Origin: Apostichopus japonicus
Taxonomy: Eukaryota; Echinodermata; Holothuroidea; Aspidochirotida; Stichopodidae
NCBI RefSeq assembly: GCF_037975245.1
Contig: NC_092577.1
Span: 16,816,013 to 16,880,012 of the forward strand
DNA length: 64,000 nucleotides
Reading direction: 5' to 3'
The notes beneath the pieces were generated by a model. The model searched no databases. It had not been told where the DNA came from and worked only from the letters and a program-made list of their open reading frames with translations. A program made the translations under genes and the position numbers. Positions 1-10,702 of the stretch are shown in pieces (the first letter of the stretch is position 1; every line of letters starts with the position of its first letter).

Positions 1-280
1 TAGAAATTTGTGTAAGGGTAGCCAACCCTAAACACATCACGAGTCTTGATTTATTCCCTAGCAAGTCCCTACATCTTTCTTATTATTACCCCTGAACTGG
101 AAACAACATAAACATACCTGATTAAAAAGATATGGGCGGAGAAAGTACACGACAGTTGTTGTTGTTATATGCAATGGCTTGATAAGAAAGCATGGGTGGT
201 ACATGAATAACTCAACCCATCGGCAAAGAAACCAGAAAAAAAGGGGGCGCCGAATAACGACGGTTTGTGGCCCCTGCACA
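1..280 (-). repeat. Probable LTR (partial) of the gypsy element
   Basis: Read on the minus strand, a purine-rich tract GGGAGGGGAG (281-290) lies 240 bases past the end of the pol reading frame and is followed at once by TGTGCAGGGGCC. That is the order polypurine tract, then LTR starting with TG, expected downstream of a Ty3/gypsy pol gene. The other end of the LTR lies outside the window, so neither the terminal CA nor a partner LTR can be seen. This is inference from context. Confidence 0.35.
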
Positions 281-531
281 CTCCCCTCCCGAAGAGAATG
301 TTGTCCCCAACATTTCCCCTAAAATAAAAATTCAAACAATAAGACATAATGAACAACTGTAACAAATGAATCAAGTTGTGGTTTAATACAAAAACAATGC
401 CTCAATCCACCGTAATCAAACCAAGCAAGACCAACTACTCTCACCTCAAATCAACACTGAATACTACAAGGGCGGGTACTCTAAAAGTAGGAAAGCTATC
501 CCTGAAACATGGTATCCCTGACTTTCAGAAT

Positions 532-1610
532 TTATCCCTGAAATGTTGGTGTTTCGACGAACGAAATTTGGTGAACCCAATCTATCATACTCCACATCCC
601 ATGGGGGTGCCGTGTCCTCTGCCGAACAGGATACCTATGCTCATTTTCGCTGTTACTACTCATGGTGGGCGAAGGGACCCCAGACCCCTGATCAGACTGG
701 ATGGGACAGTGTCCTGGACATCCAGAAGTGGTATTGGGTGGTATACACGTCAGTTCCTCCTGGTTGTTCTCATCGTTCTCATCCTGCTGATCAAGTTGTC
801 TTGGGCAATCTTCCCCTGGCACATCTGGCTGCTCCAGATCCACGTTCTCATCTAAAGTCATTGGGACTTCTGGTTGAATTTCTTCATTCAGAACCTCAGT
901 GATAGGGACAAGAACAGCGTCTTCATCACTGCTGTAACTATCCTCACTCTTACTCTGGTCAGGGTGGTCATCTAGTAAATGTGGACCTGCTGCTTCCACA
1001 ATTACAGACTCACGTCGTTAACCCAAGGGTAAGATCTCATCTCTTGCAAGATAGTCGCATGGGAGTAGCAGGGTTCTATGGACTACTGTTGACTTTCCAG
1101 AGTTGTTCTTCTCTCTGGATCTGGTAACTCGCCCTTCCTCTCTATCACAATATATGGTTGCTCCTTCCAATAGGGCCTGAGCTTGCCTGGGCCTTCATGT
1201 GCTCCCATATTCCGTAACAGTACTCTGTCTCCTGGTTGCAGGACAGTGGCCCTGTCATATTGTTTCTTACTTGAGGCAGCTGCCTTCTCCACATTATGTG
1301 ATGCCAATGAGTAAGCTTCAGTCATCTGTTCCTGCCATTGCTTGACAAACTCTGGGTAGCTTGAGGGAACTCCTTGAGTTAATGAATTCAGGGAAAACGC
1401 CAAATCAATCGGCAGTCTTGGGGATCGTCCAAAGAGAAGGAGAAAAGGTGAATATCCCGTTCACTCATGTTTCGTGCAGTTATAAGCATGGACTACTTTT
1501 TCAGTGAGTCTTTCCATCTCGACTTTTGTTCCTCAGGAAGTGATCGCAACATCTGGAGGAGGGTTCGGTTAAATCTCTTTACTTAACCATTACCCTAGGG
1601 ATGATAAGGT
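532..1610 (-). pseudogene. Ty3/gypsy pol remnant: integrase C-terminal half and tail
   Basis: Minus-strand translation from about 1600 gives the end of a gypsy integrase core (LPEEQKSRWKDSLKKVVHAYN, then a stop at about 1463, then SPFLLLFGRSPRLPIDLAFSL). The C-terminal integrase region with QPGDRVLLRNMG follows to 1083. A second frame continues from about 1085 through a stop near 1019 to 532, where the tail typical of gypsy pol polyproteins (YPVRQRTRHPHG) is seen. The catalytic triad, RT and gag are absent because the copy is cut at about 1610, close to where a Tx1-like LINE starts. At least one stop and one frameshift make it non-functional. Confidence 0.8.
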
Positions 1611-1683
1611 GTTGTGCGGGAGGATGCCATGCTGGACAGCTGTTGGAGTCGTGCAAAGAACTTATTTACTGACTGTTTGACTT

Positions 1684-3443
1684 TCGTGGAGTGCGGACGT
1701 GTTTTCGGCTGCTCTCCACTTTTCGTTGCCCACACACTTTGTGTTTTTTTACGTTGGCCTTTCAATAGTTTGTGGTTTGTTTATTGTAGTTTTGGCTGTG
1801 TTTCGTGGTTTTTGTTCTTCGTAGGTGCGTGGCTTGCCACACCTCTAGCTGTCATGGCGGCTCGCCGTGACAGCAAAATCGTCTTCTTGAGTTTTTCGGG
1901 GGAGGCTAAGGTCGTACCCGGACAAGTTTTTTCAGCCTTGCGTTTAAAGGTCCCTGGAGAGGTTGACGCGCTTCAGCGTAAACCTCTCCGGGGTATGAAT
2001 GTTTTTGATGTTCGGTTCACCTCGGAGGCTGCCCGCGTCCGAGGCGTCCATGTGTTGGATGGAGTTGAGGGACTGAGGGTCACACCGTATGACAGTTCGG
2101 TGTGGGTGACAGTCCTCCATCTCCCTCTGGACATGTCTCAACAGGTTGTTGTGCGGACACTGGGGCGTTTTGGGAAAGTGACCGGCTACGAGGTGCCGGA
2201 ATTCCTTTAATGTAAGGGTGTCAAGTCTGATATCCCTCTACCTTGTGGGCTAATGGGCACAGGGCCCACATTGCATACCCGGGCCAGCCTCGCACTTGTT
2301 GGAGGTGTGGGCTGGAAGGGCATGAGGCCAGGTTGTGCCCGAACAATCGGTGTAGCCGCTGTTTATAGGTTGGGCATACCCTGGCCGAGTGTAAAGGGGA
2401 TAGATATTGTATGCAACTCGTGTGGGAAAACGGGCCATCTCGCACGTCTATGCCCAGACCGCTCATACGCCGCGAGAGTGGCTACAAGCGTGGTTGAAGC
2501 GGTCCCCGTCCCGACCACATGATGCTCCTTTCATCGTCCCAGTGTCCGACACTAGCGCCCCGGTGGAGGTTTTGTTCCCCCCTTTCGTGTCCCACCTCGT
2601 CCCTGATCGAAGTTGCCGAGACTGCCAGCCTGCCCACTGAGGCGGAGCTGGACAAAACGGCGGAGAAGGTACTAGCGGTGTGGCATGCAGAGCAGGATGC
2701 CGCCTGTACTGTATCGGTGATACTAGTCGGGCCCCGAGTCAACTGGCCCAAGAGACATTAAGTGGCCCAGATTCTGACTCGCCAATGGAGGACTGCACTA
2801 CAAGCCTTATTAGTTGTGGCTAAGGAGTCCTCCGATTGGTTTGATGAGACAAAACAGGCCACTGATCTCATTGACTCGAGTGGCCCTTCCACCCTACCCG
2901 CAGCCGCTTCCGCTATACCGGACACGATGGTCGCTAGTGGACCTCCTGTTCCTGACAGGGAGGTCCACTCGATCAAGGTTGACGAGGAGTTAAGAACTCT
3001 GCTCCCTCGTAAGAAAAGGGGGAATACTGTTAGGGGCTTGAAAAGACCCGTATTGGGAAAATTTCGCAGGTAATGCGCAAGCCTGTCGTCTGCTATCGGG
3101 ACGGCGTACCCCGGATGAATTTTGGAGTTAGTTAGTTGTTATGTGTGGGGTGGGGGGTTTGTGTGGTCCTTACATAATATGGGTTGGGGGTTTTCTGTTT
3201 GTGGTTTGGTGTTGGCTTTTTGGGGCTGGTTTGTGGAGCTTTATTGTTTTGGTTCTGTTAGCCTTTGGGTCCGTGTCCTTTTCACGTCACGTTAAACGCT
3301 ATATTTTATACATTTGTGGGTTAGTGAGAGATTTCTATTTGTGGGTTTTCAGTTGGGTTTTTGGTGGTTGTTAAACAGACGGATTGTTTTTGGTTTTGTT
3401 GACCTTTGGTCCGTGTCCGTTTCTTTGCACGTAAAAAGCACAC
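1684..3443 (+). mobile_element. Tx1-like LINE, internally deleted (ORF1 plus 3'UTR only)
   Basis: The 5' end begins with TCGTGGAGTGCGGACGTGTT, the same start seen on the minus strand at 17693 and, slightly varied, at 18242. A 5'UTR of about 170 bases leads to the ORF1 start at 1854. ORF1 ends near 3072, and within a few bases the sequence continues as the last ORF2 codons (3074-3125, same as minus-strand 13500-13435). A 3'UTR then ends in the family tail CGTAAAAAGCACAC. About 3.3 kb of ORF2 (endonuclease and RT) is therefore missing in a clean deletion. This is the arrangement known from half-LINE (HAL1) derivatives of L1. Several frameshifts show it is old. Confidence 0.75.
1854..3073 (+). 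pseudogene. Tx1-like LINE ORF1 (gag-like, CCHC zinc knuckles), frameshifted
   Basis: The frame from the ATG at 1854 encodes MAARRDSKIVFLSFSGEA and runs about 119 codons to a stop at 2208. It matches the N-terminal ORF1 fragments at 17500 and 18024 on the minus strand. After a frame change, three CCHC-type knuckles follow at 2290-2460: CWRCGLEGHEARLCP, CSRCL with a stop before VGHTLAEC, and CNSCGKTGHLARLCP. The last part (2700-3072) ends in GLKRPVLGKFRR, like the ORF1 end at 16731-16790. Such ORF1 proteins bind the element RNA. At least three frame breaks make this copy inactive. Confidence 0.65.
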
Positions 3444-4580
3444 ACTAGTTAAATGTTGTTACAAATAATGTCGAACACCGGGAACACTACTTGTATAAAG
3501 GCATCTGTAAAGCCGCTTTGAAAGTTCATTCATGCAATCAATGAACAGTGGGCCATTTGGACCAATCATTAGCCCATGCACCTTCGTTTGAAAGTAGGCA
3601 ATTATGTTGGGACATGATTTTGTTTCTTTCCCATTAGTTGTCAGCAATTTTATGAATTTCGTGTGACAACTTGAAAAAAGGGTCTTTCATTTACGATTTT
3701 ACTAGACATCTACGATAAAATATAAACAGCGAGGAAGGGAGTTAAACGGTGTATCACATATAATAAACAGTCCGTAGTCTTGATAGGCCTATTGATGGTG
3801 TGAAAAAGTTGGCAAGAATGGTACTGTCGTTGTGGCAACGTACGTATATTCACTAAATCATGGCATGACAAGCGACACGGGCTGAGCGACAGTTGATTCG
3901 AACAGATGTGAAGCAATTAATTTGACTCATTGTTCCATACTTAAAATTTGGATAAGAAATTAACACCTGGTGTAAATATTGTTTGAGAAATCAGAGAATG
4001 GGGTTACGTCTAGCTAGGCTTATCTCGGCAAATAACGTACTGTGGCACTAGTACGAGTAATGTAGGTCTTGGCTAAAGGCAGTAGTTAGGCTCGCTATTA
4101 CTGTATTACGCCAGTAGATACGTGCATAGGCTAGGCCTAACGAATAACGGTATACAAACAATTTAAAGTTGATTGGGACCGAGTTCGTTTGTAGACAGGT
4201 TTGACAGAGCTAGGCAAGGGAAATGGATTTAGGGATAAATAGATTCATAGCAACTGGATGGTATTGATTCCTTAAGGCTAAAGTGTTTTCCCTAGTCTTA
4301 CTCTAGTCACTCTTGGCCTAGGCTGTTGTACTAATTATGCCTTGTTGCATTTAGTCTTGGTATTAGAAGGATTTCGGCAAAGGGGGTTTTCCTTTATCAT
4401 TGCTTTCCAATTGGAATTTGGATGAAATATTGCTTATCAAAACAACATTGCATGTAGGGTTTATAGAAGTTTGACTGTAATACTAATAACTGTTGATTAT
4501 GAATTACTGTAGCACTTAGCAGGTTTCATTAACTTAAGTTTAAAGTTCAAATGTTTAAATGTTCAAACTTCAATGGTCAT
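3444..4580. other. No gene seen
   Basis: No coding region, tRNA or clear repeat boundary is supported here. The sequence is AT-rich and has stops in all frames. It lies between the 3' ends of two Tx1-like LINEs in opposite orientation. Confidence 0.5.
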
Positions 4581-6145
4581 TTAAAGGCGAATGTCAGACT
4601 TCACCGCCTCCAGGACTGCCTGCCAACTGGCAAATTTCCCCCTAAAAACCACATTACATGTATTCCGCCAAACATGTTTTTTCACAATAGAGCAAACAAA
4701 AATAATGCGGTGCAACACATCAACCGAACAAACATATAAAATAAAGCCCTGCCCTACCGACCATGAACGGTCTCCCGTAACACGGTCGGTCCAGGTCTGG
4801 AACCACTCCCATAAGTTTACTACAAAGCAACAATGCCAAAAAACATGAGCGGTACTCTCTAAGCTGTCACAGCCGGTCCTTGGGCACAGTCCATCACCCA
4901 ATAGCCAATGATATCTTTTTAGGTGCTTTTTACGTGACCCGCCATGCGGGATACAAAACGTCACGAGCCAAAAAACATACGCCCGCCGACCTGCAGAGAC
5001 AAAACGCTTAACCCCCGAATTAAACAATCCAAAAACTGCAAAAGGACCCGCACGCAGCGAAACGAAAAACCCCTCCCCAGCACACCAGCGTCCAAAAAAG
5101 GCAGCCCCAGATAAACTGCGAAAATCGCCTTCAATTTGAAGGCGAATGTCAGACTTCACCGCCTCCAGGACTGCCTTTTTAGGTTGGTCACCAAGGCACC
5201 GTGTGCAATTCTCCGTGCAAGATCACGGAGCCTGCAACCATTCAGCCTTGAATGCACCGAACGCCATACTTCGGCAGAATAACGTACCTGGACAAAAAGT
5301 GCATTGAAGGCCCTATCCCGCAACGAACTGTGAACGAGGGCCGGCTGTGACAGGTCAACAGGGGGCAACTCAATCAGAGCGGAGCAAATGACACGCACAA
5401 CCCTGTTTGGAGTACTACTATGCGGTTCTCTGTTGCTAAACAGCGCCGGGACCCATCGACGCAGGTGCAAACCGCCCCAATCAAGGAACAAAATAAGAAC
5501 AAGGCAATTTACTTCCCAGATGAACCACCCCTAACACACCCTTCTCCAGTTTTTGGTACATTACCGCCCTTTTGACAAGCTCTGTACCACCCGACCAAAT
5601 AAATGAAAATATCGCTCTCTCCAACCGCACCAGGAATTGGATACACCGCGCCCGGGTACCACAAGATGGGCGAAACAAAACGATTAATTACGGTGACTTT
5701 CCATAGGATCGAAAGCCAGCGGGTGCCAAAGGTTTCGAGCCTGCTCTCAAGTTCCTCAGCCCTCTCGTTCCAGGTTACATCATAAGGTGCATCGCAGCCG
5801 AACCATATACCATTCATTTTGATATTTTGATCCGACCACGGTGCACCGAATGGCTAGTCTCTGTATCTCCAGCTACCAAGGCGAAGGCCCTTTGTGTTTT
5901 CCGGATCCAACTTCGCCCCGGTAGCTCTCTCAAAGATAGATAAATCCTGCGAGAGGGCACGAAAGGAGCCCAGACTCGAAACACAACACACGTGACGTCA
6001 TCTGCATATTGAACGCATTTCACTTTGGCACCCCCTGGCACAACGAATGGAACAAGCCTTGAGTCCCTTTCCAAAAGACGAGAGAGGGACTCGCTAAACA
6101 AAACAAAAAGTAATGGAGACAGAGGGCACCCCTTGGCGGGTTGCC
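4581..6145 (-). pseudogene. Tx1-like LINE ORF2 3' half, rearranged
   Basis: The minus strand from 6145 starts inside reverse transcriptase at RQ-GCPLSPLLFVLFSESLS, followed by the catalytic box QYADDVT (about 6010). The thumb region (MNGIWFGCDAPYDVTWNERA, 5817-5700) and the C-terminal part with SAEVWRSVHSRL and DLARRIAHGALVTN (5491-5180) follow. At 5175 the order breaks: the ORF2 end (AVLEAVKSDIRL) and a 3'UTR ending in CACGTAAAAAGCACCT (4926) come next. ORF2 sequence then resumes (LLGDGLCPRTGC, HVFWHCC) and reaches AVLEAVKSDIRL again at 4581. A 37-base block is repeated at 4586-4622 and 5139-5175. The 5' boundary is the minisatellite at 6146. Confidence 0.7.
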
Positions 6146-6470
6146 GGACAAATACCCCCCAGACAAATACCCCCCGGACTCATACCCCGGGACAAGTACC
6201 CCCGGACAATCACCCCCCCCCGGACAAAAACCCCCGACGACGAATACCTACGAGGACAAATACCCCCCGGACATACACCACCGAGGACAAATACCCCCGA
6301 GGATAAGTACCCCCTAGACAACTACCCCCGGACATACACCCACGAGGACAATTACACCCACGAGGACAATTTACCCCACCCCCCCAGCAATTATCCCCGG
6401 AAAAACTCTACCCGCACAAATACACCGGCACAGGTACCTCACCCAGGTTACTACCCGAACTAAACCAGAA
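6146..6470. repeat. C-rich minisatellite
   Basis: Imperfect tandem units of about 12-18 bases built on CCCCGGACAAATAC (variants with GAGGACAA and CATACACC) fill this stretch. They start exactly where the Tx1-like RT sequence is cut. Open frames here on both strands are repeat translations and not genes. A poly-C run follows at 6480-6496. Confidence 0.8.
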
Positions 6471-6497
6471 TACGCCCCAGCCCCCCCCCCCCCCCCA

Positions 6498-7293
6498 CGA
6501 GCCCGTTAACCAAGCGGACCTTTGTGTAGTACGAAAGCCCATTAGGGCCATGAAAGAAAATTTTCTTAATCTGGTATATCAGATTACTATTCTGATATAT
6601 CAGATTATTATTCTGATATGAAACGTTTATGCATCTGACAATCCAAAAATTCATGTAGTAATTAGAAATTGGCCGGATTTTCCACGTCTTCTATAACCAA
6701 ATTTCAAAGTAAAATAACGTAGCTGACAAAAGCTTCTTATCCACAAAATCACCAAGGTTGAAGAATAAGATGTATGAAGTCGGCCTGACGTTTCGACTGT
6801 TTTCTACAGTCGAAATGTCAGGCCGATTTCTTCCACTTTATTTAAAAGTATCATAGTTAATAACAATAATACTACTGGATATCATCGTCGTGGATATCCA
6901 ATGATATCGAATGATATCCAATGGATTAAATATATATGAGAATTCCTCTTGGTAGTTATTGCAGCTGATAAAACATAACGTAGTGCAGACGAGTTGTAAT
7001 ATACAGTTGCATTTGTCGAGCAGAAAAATCTTGCTTCCAGGGTGAAGTCCTACTAAAATGGCTGCACATGGTATGTATCCACAAAATTGAGTCATGTGTT
7101 TTTTTCCAGACTGTCTCTTGATTGGCCAGTTGTTGCCATGATACAAAAACATCTTCTAGGGTACGGTAGTGAAGATATTTCAACAACAGGTGACTTGCCT
7201 GATTTATTCTGTTGAGTCACAATGTTGAATAGGCTGACCAGCGGTGAACAAAACAGATGATTTCAAAAGGAATTGCTGGTCTGTTGATGGTGA
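6498..7293. other. No gene; short inverted repeats
   Basis: No gene seen. Between 6570 and 6622 there are repeated CTGATATATCAGATTA palindromes. A strong hairpin at 6781-6825 is listed separately. Confidence 0.5.
6781..6825. repeat. 20-bp inverted repeat with 5-base loop
   Basis: The arm CGGCCTGACGTTTCGACTGT (6781-6800) is followed by TTTCT and then the reverse complement with one mismatch (6806-6825). This near-perfect hairpin could be the core of a foldback element or a terminator-like RNA stem. No further structure identifies it. Confidence 0.75.
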
Positions 7294-7308
7294 AAGGCAA
7301 TTGATGGT

Positions 7309-7494
7309 ACTTTTTAAGAAAAAGTCACCCAGGAAAGAACCTGGGCACGAAAACCAAACTACCAAACGACTGATCCGCTCTCAGCCTCAGTCCCCTTGCA
7401 TCGGGACTGTGACTGTGTGATCATCGTCGGGTGTGCATCACATTCCCCTCGAAAGGGAACAGATACTACACATGATCTTAGCCAAAAGGCCGAG
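7309..7494 (-). mobile_element. U2 snRNA-headed retroposon with target duplication
   Basis: On the minus strand the element begins CTTCTCGGCCTTTTGGCTAA and continues GATCATGTGTAGTATCTGTTC, the strongly conserved 5' end of U2 spliceosomal RNA (branch-point recognition region included). After about 43 bases it leaves U2: a TTCCC/GGGAA hairpin and a CCCAGG-TTCTTT-CCTGGG stem-loop follow. It ends ACTTTTTCTTAAAAAGT. A perfect 15-base direct repeat, AAGGCAATTGATGGT, flanks it at 7294-7308 and 7495-7509, which is the mark of target-primed retroposition. The 186-base length is close to that of U2 itself. It could be a U2-derived SINE family member or a chimeric U2 retropseudogene. It is not a functional U2 gene, because the regions after stem IIa do not match. 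Confidence 0.75.
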
Positions 7495-7654
7495 AAGGCA
7501 ATTGATGGTTGTGTAGTAAAATCAACTGACAATTGTAAACAAACTGTGATGAAGTGCAAATGTTTTTAGAATTGATGATAAAATTTCGCTACAGTTCCGA
7601 CAACCTCTTTACATTTGTCGTTTAGTTGTACTCCCCCCCCCCCCCTTTCTCTCC

Positions 7655-7900
7655 GACCGACTACATGGTCACGTGGTTAGAGCATCCGACTTGCAGCCGG
7701 TAAGTTAGGGGTTCGACTGTTGGCTGGGTCATACCGAAGACTGGAACCTACTGCTATTGTGCTTGGTGCTCAAGCAATGGAGTAGGGAAAACAAGCCAGT
7801 GCGCCACAACTGAAAAAAAGGCCGTCGTAGGCGCAACTTAAACCCATAACAAATCAACAAAACAACTCTCTCTGTACCGATCAGGGTACTGCGAAAGGGA
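7655..7900 (+). repeat. tRNA-derived SINE
   Basis: After a poly-C run (7632-7645) comes a tRNA-like head with an A-box-like TGGTCACGTGGTTAGAGCAT, an anticodon-arm-like CCGACTTGCAGCCGG and a B-box GGTTCGACTGTTGGC (about 7710). A non-tRNA body (GAAGACTGGAACCTACTGC onward) follows. The acceptor stem does not close, so this is not a working tRNA gene. The 3' limit is not visible. Confidence 0.55.
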
Positions 7901-7930
7901 CCACTGGCGTAGCAAGCGGGGGACAGAGGA

Positions 7931-10100
7931 AATAATACCATCAGAAATGTTGGGATCGCAAAAGCGATTGTGAAAAGAACGAGCGATCAAAAACTATTTT
8001 AGTACATGGATGTGTAACTGATTGCTCCGATTTGCATCCAAGGGTATTTCGAAAAATGAGATATATGCAGGCCAATACGCTGGGGGGGGGGGGAGGTCGA
8101 ATGGTTCGGACGACCATCATATAAATAAATATTGAAAATTAAGGGGCCACCCCTCCCCTAAGACTCCTCCCACAGGATACAGATCAGTATCGTGAATTCG
8201 AAAAAAAGTACACATGACAAATTTCTCCTATCCCCAGTCTCTTTTCGGTCTAACAACAGCGAATAATTGTCGAACAGTGGCACTCCGTGCTTCTGTGAAT
8301 ATTTAGTTTAATTGAGAGTTAAAGATTGAAATAGAAAGTAAGAATGTATATGATGTCATGCATGTATTACAAGTTGCAAGTCTGATTTAATCATTTTTTC
8401 TTCAACTCTTTTCATTTATGACAACTGATGTCTCTAACTTTGCTTGTTTAGCCTACCTTCTGTTTGTTTTTCGGCATGACGTCATATGACCGTAAGATCG
8501 GACACGATAATACGGCTGAAAAAAAATTTGCGTTTCGTGCGCAATCGAGTTTGTGCCGCAGTCGTAATTTATGGGCTTTAAAGACTAACCCTAGTCGATT
8601 TTTTTTTTAACCCTACAACCCCAATCCTAGTCCTAGGTACGTCCCTGCCTATAAGCTGATCAGTATTGTTTAGCAACTATTAGATAAAAAATATAACATT
8701 GTTAATAACATAACATATTACATAGGAAGATTTATTGCACATGCCTAAATTTTTTGTTCTATTGGTGCGTCCAGGGAACTGCTACTCAGAGTAGCAGTTC
8801 CATGGAGAGTCGTCGCGCAAGTAATTTTGTGTGTATACCGAATTTGCATATACCAGACTTGCGTGTATACTAATCTTGTCTTTATATACCGGGGCCCCTT
8901 GTCGACTTGTCTCGTTTGTGATTTAATCTTCCTTGTAGTTTCGCACAGTGCTCAGAGTACAAGAGAGGCAGGTTTGTAACTATTACAATCTGATCCTGTT
9001 CCCGGGGTCGTCATTTAATGTCCCAATCCAACAGACGTGAGTCAATTCTCAGCCTTTAGCCACTTTCCGGAATGCTGAGAGAGTAGGTAGCAACCTGTCC
9101 GTCGCCACTGCAGGAGAGCCTTGTCGAATCTAACTAATGAACACAGTTAACCCGAATCACAGTTAATCCACTACAATGGAATCAACAACAACTGCTGTAC
9201 GGCTATTGGACTGCACCGGAAATTGAAAAAAAATAACATTTCAGCTTTTCACAGCCATACTCGAGATGGGAATTGAACCTGAACCAGCGTCACAAACACA
9301 CAAAATGGAGGCGTGAAGAAGCGAAGATATTAGGAGACATTTTTGTAGGGGTGGGGACCTTGAGGTGTAGTTTTTTGATACCTCAAAATAAAAACACACG
9401 CTCAATGCTGATTGTGTATATGTGACATCACCATGAATTTGGATGCCCCAAATCCCCCAAATTTACCCGAAACTCCTGGCGGCGCCAATTATGTTAGTAT
9501 AGTCTTGCCTTACAAGGGCAACATATTACACCATTTGGCATCTAAGCACACTTTCGTACAGTAGAAAATCTCTTAAAGGTGATGGGACACCCCATGAAAA
9601 ATCCCGGGTAAGCGCCAGACGCTACCGGCCTTTGTAATAATGATTCTTTGGCTTATGGGTGGCAATTTGTGGGCAATGTAGCAATCACTAATCTGTTTAT
9701 AGTTGGAATGTAGAATTATTATAACTAGGGAAAATTAAATTGATATCTTAGATTATCATCATTCTTTTTGCAAACAGAATAACCAGAGAATAGGTTTTTT
9801 TCAAATGGTAGTGTCGTCGTGGTCTCAAGCCTCTTTCTTTCATACAATCGTACATACTATTATGAAACCTTACAGCCAATTCTGCTGGTATAACAGGCTA
9901 AACCGTAACCAGGTTTGACTATGATAGCCCAGTGGTCCATGAAACAATGCATGGGGTATGGATGATGATCATGCACACCAAACTAGAGGGGTGGACCCTG
10001 GTTGTGCTTGCCCCGCCCCTCCCTTCTGCTCCTCCCATCCTAAATTGGCGTGCACTCACAGCAAAAAATAGCTTAGAATAAGCAAAGCAAGAGGAGCGTG
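7931..10100. other. No gene; scattered low-complexity and small repeats
   Basis: No coding region is supported. Visible features are a poly-G run (8082-8092), a CRE-like TGACGTCA near 8477, a 27-base palindrome (8775-8801) and a possible reversed B-box near 9270. The rest is unassigned. Confidence 0.5.
8775..8801. repeat. 27-bp palindrome
   Basis: GGAACTGCTACTC, one A, then the exact reverse complement GAGTAGCAGTTCC. A cruciform-forming site of unknown role. Confidence 0.8.
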
Positions 10101-10104
10101 GAGG

Positions 10105-10290
10105 CCGAGTAGCTAATGCTGTTGTTTTATATATAATCCTGTTATGTTGTGTCCTTGGGCAAGGCACTTTTTTCTCGACTGCCCCTCTCCATCCAGGTCC
10201 ATCCAGGTGAATAAATGGGTACCTGTGATGTAACTAAGGTGTGTGCGCTGGATTCTCAGCAGCCAGCCAGATGACCAGGGATTCAAAGTG
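10105..10290 (+). repeat. SINE-like repeat
   Basis: Contains TCCTTGGGCAAGGCACTT, then CTGCCCCTCTCCATCCAGGT and AATAAATGGGTACCTG. This body is characteristic of SINEs widespread in deuterostome invertebrates, as I recall. The head GAGGCCGAGTAGCTAATGC may be a worn A-box. Limits are approximate. Confidence 0.45.
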
Positions 10291-10702
10291 CTATCATCAA
10301 GTAAAATTACTCAGAAGGAAACTTGAAAATGGTAAGTTGCAATAAGCCGGAATTGTTTGGAGATTAATAACACAGAATAGTGTCACTATAACAAATAGTA
10401 AATTAATAGTTACTACCAGCAGTGAGCAATTCCCAACCCCCGGGCCTCGGTTCATTGTCAAACACTATCCATGAGTTTTGGGGGCTTATATATGAAAAGC
10501 TCGAATCTTTTTAAAAGTCGGGAGGAGGTTATAACTCGAAAAAAGACGGGCGTATCCGTCGCTGCATCCGTCTCCTATAGTTAGCGGCATATGTCCAGGG
10601 GTATAATCGTCCAGGGGTAGTTGTCCGGGTGGGTAAGTAAGTAACTAAAACTTTATTGATCCAATATGGAAATTCGTGTACTCGCACGTACTATAAAAAT
10701 TC

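Noticed and set aside
6025-6463. Open frames of about 93-116 codons with Thr-Pro-rich repeats
   Set aside because: They translate the C-rich minisatellite in several frames and change with every unit variant.
7309-7494. Functional U2 snRNA gene
   Set aside because: Only the first ~43 bases match U2, and exact 15-base direct repeats show it is a retroposed copy.
9260-9300. Possible tRNA-type B-box on the minus strand (GGTTCAATTCC)
   Set aside because: No convincing A-box or tRNA fold around it; too weak to call a SINE.
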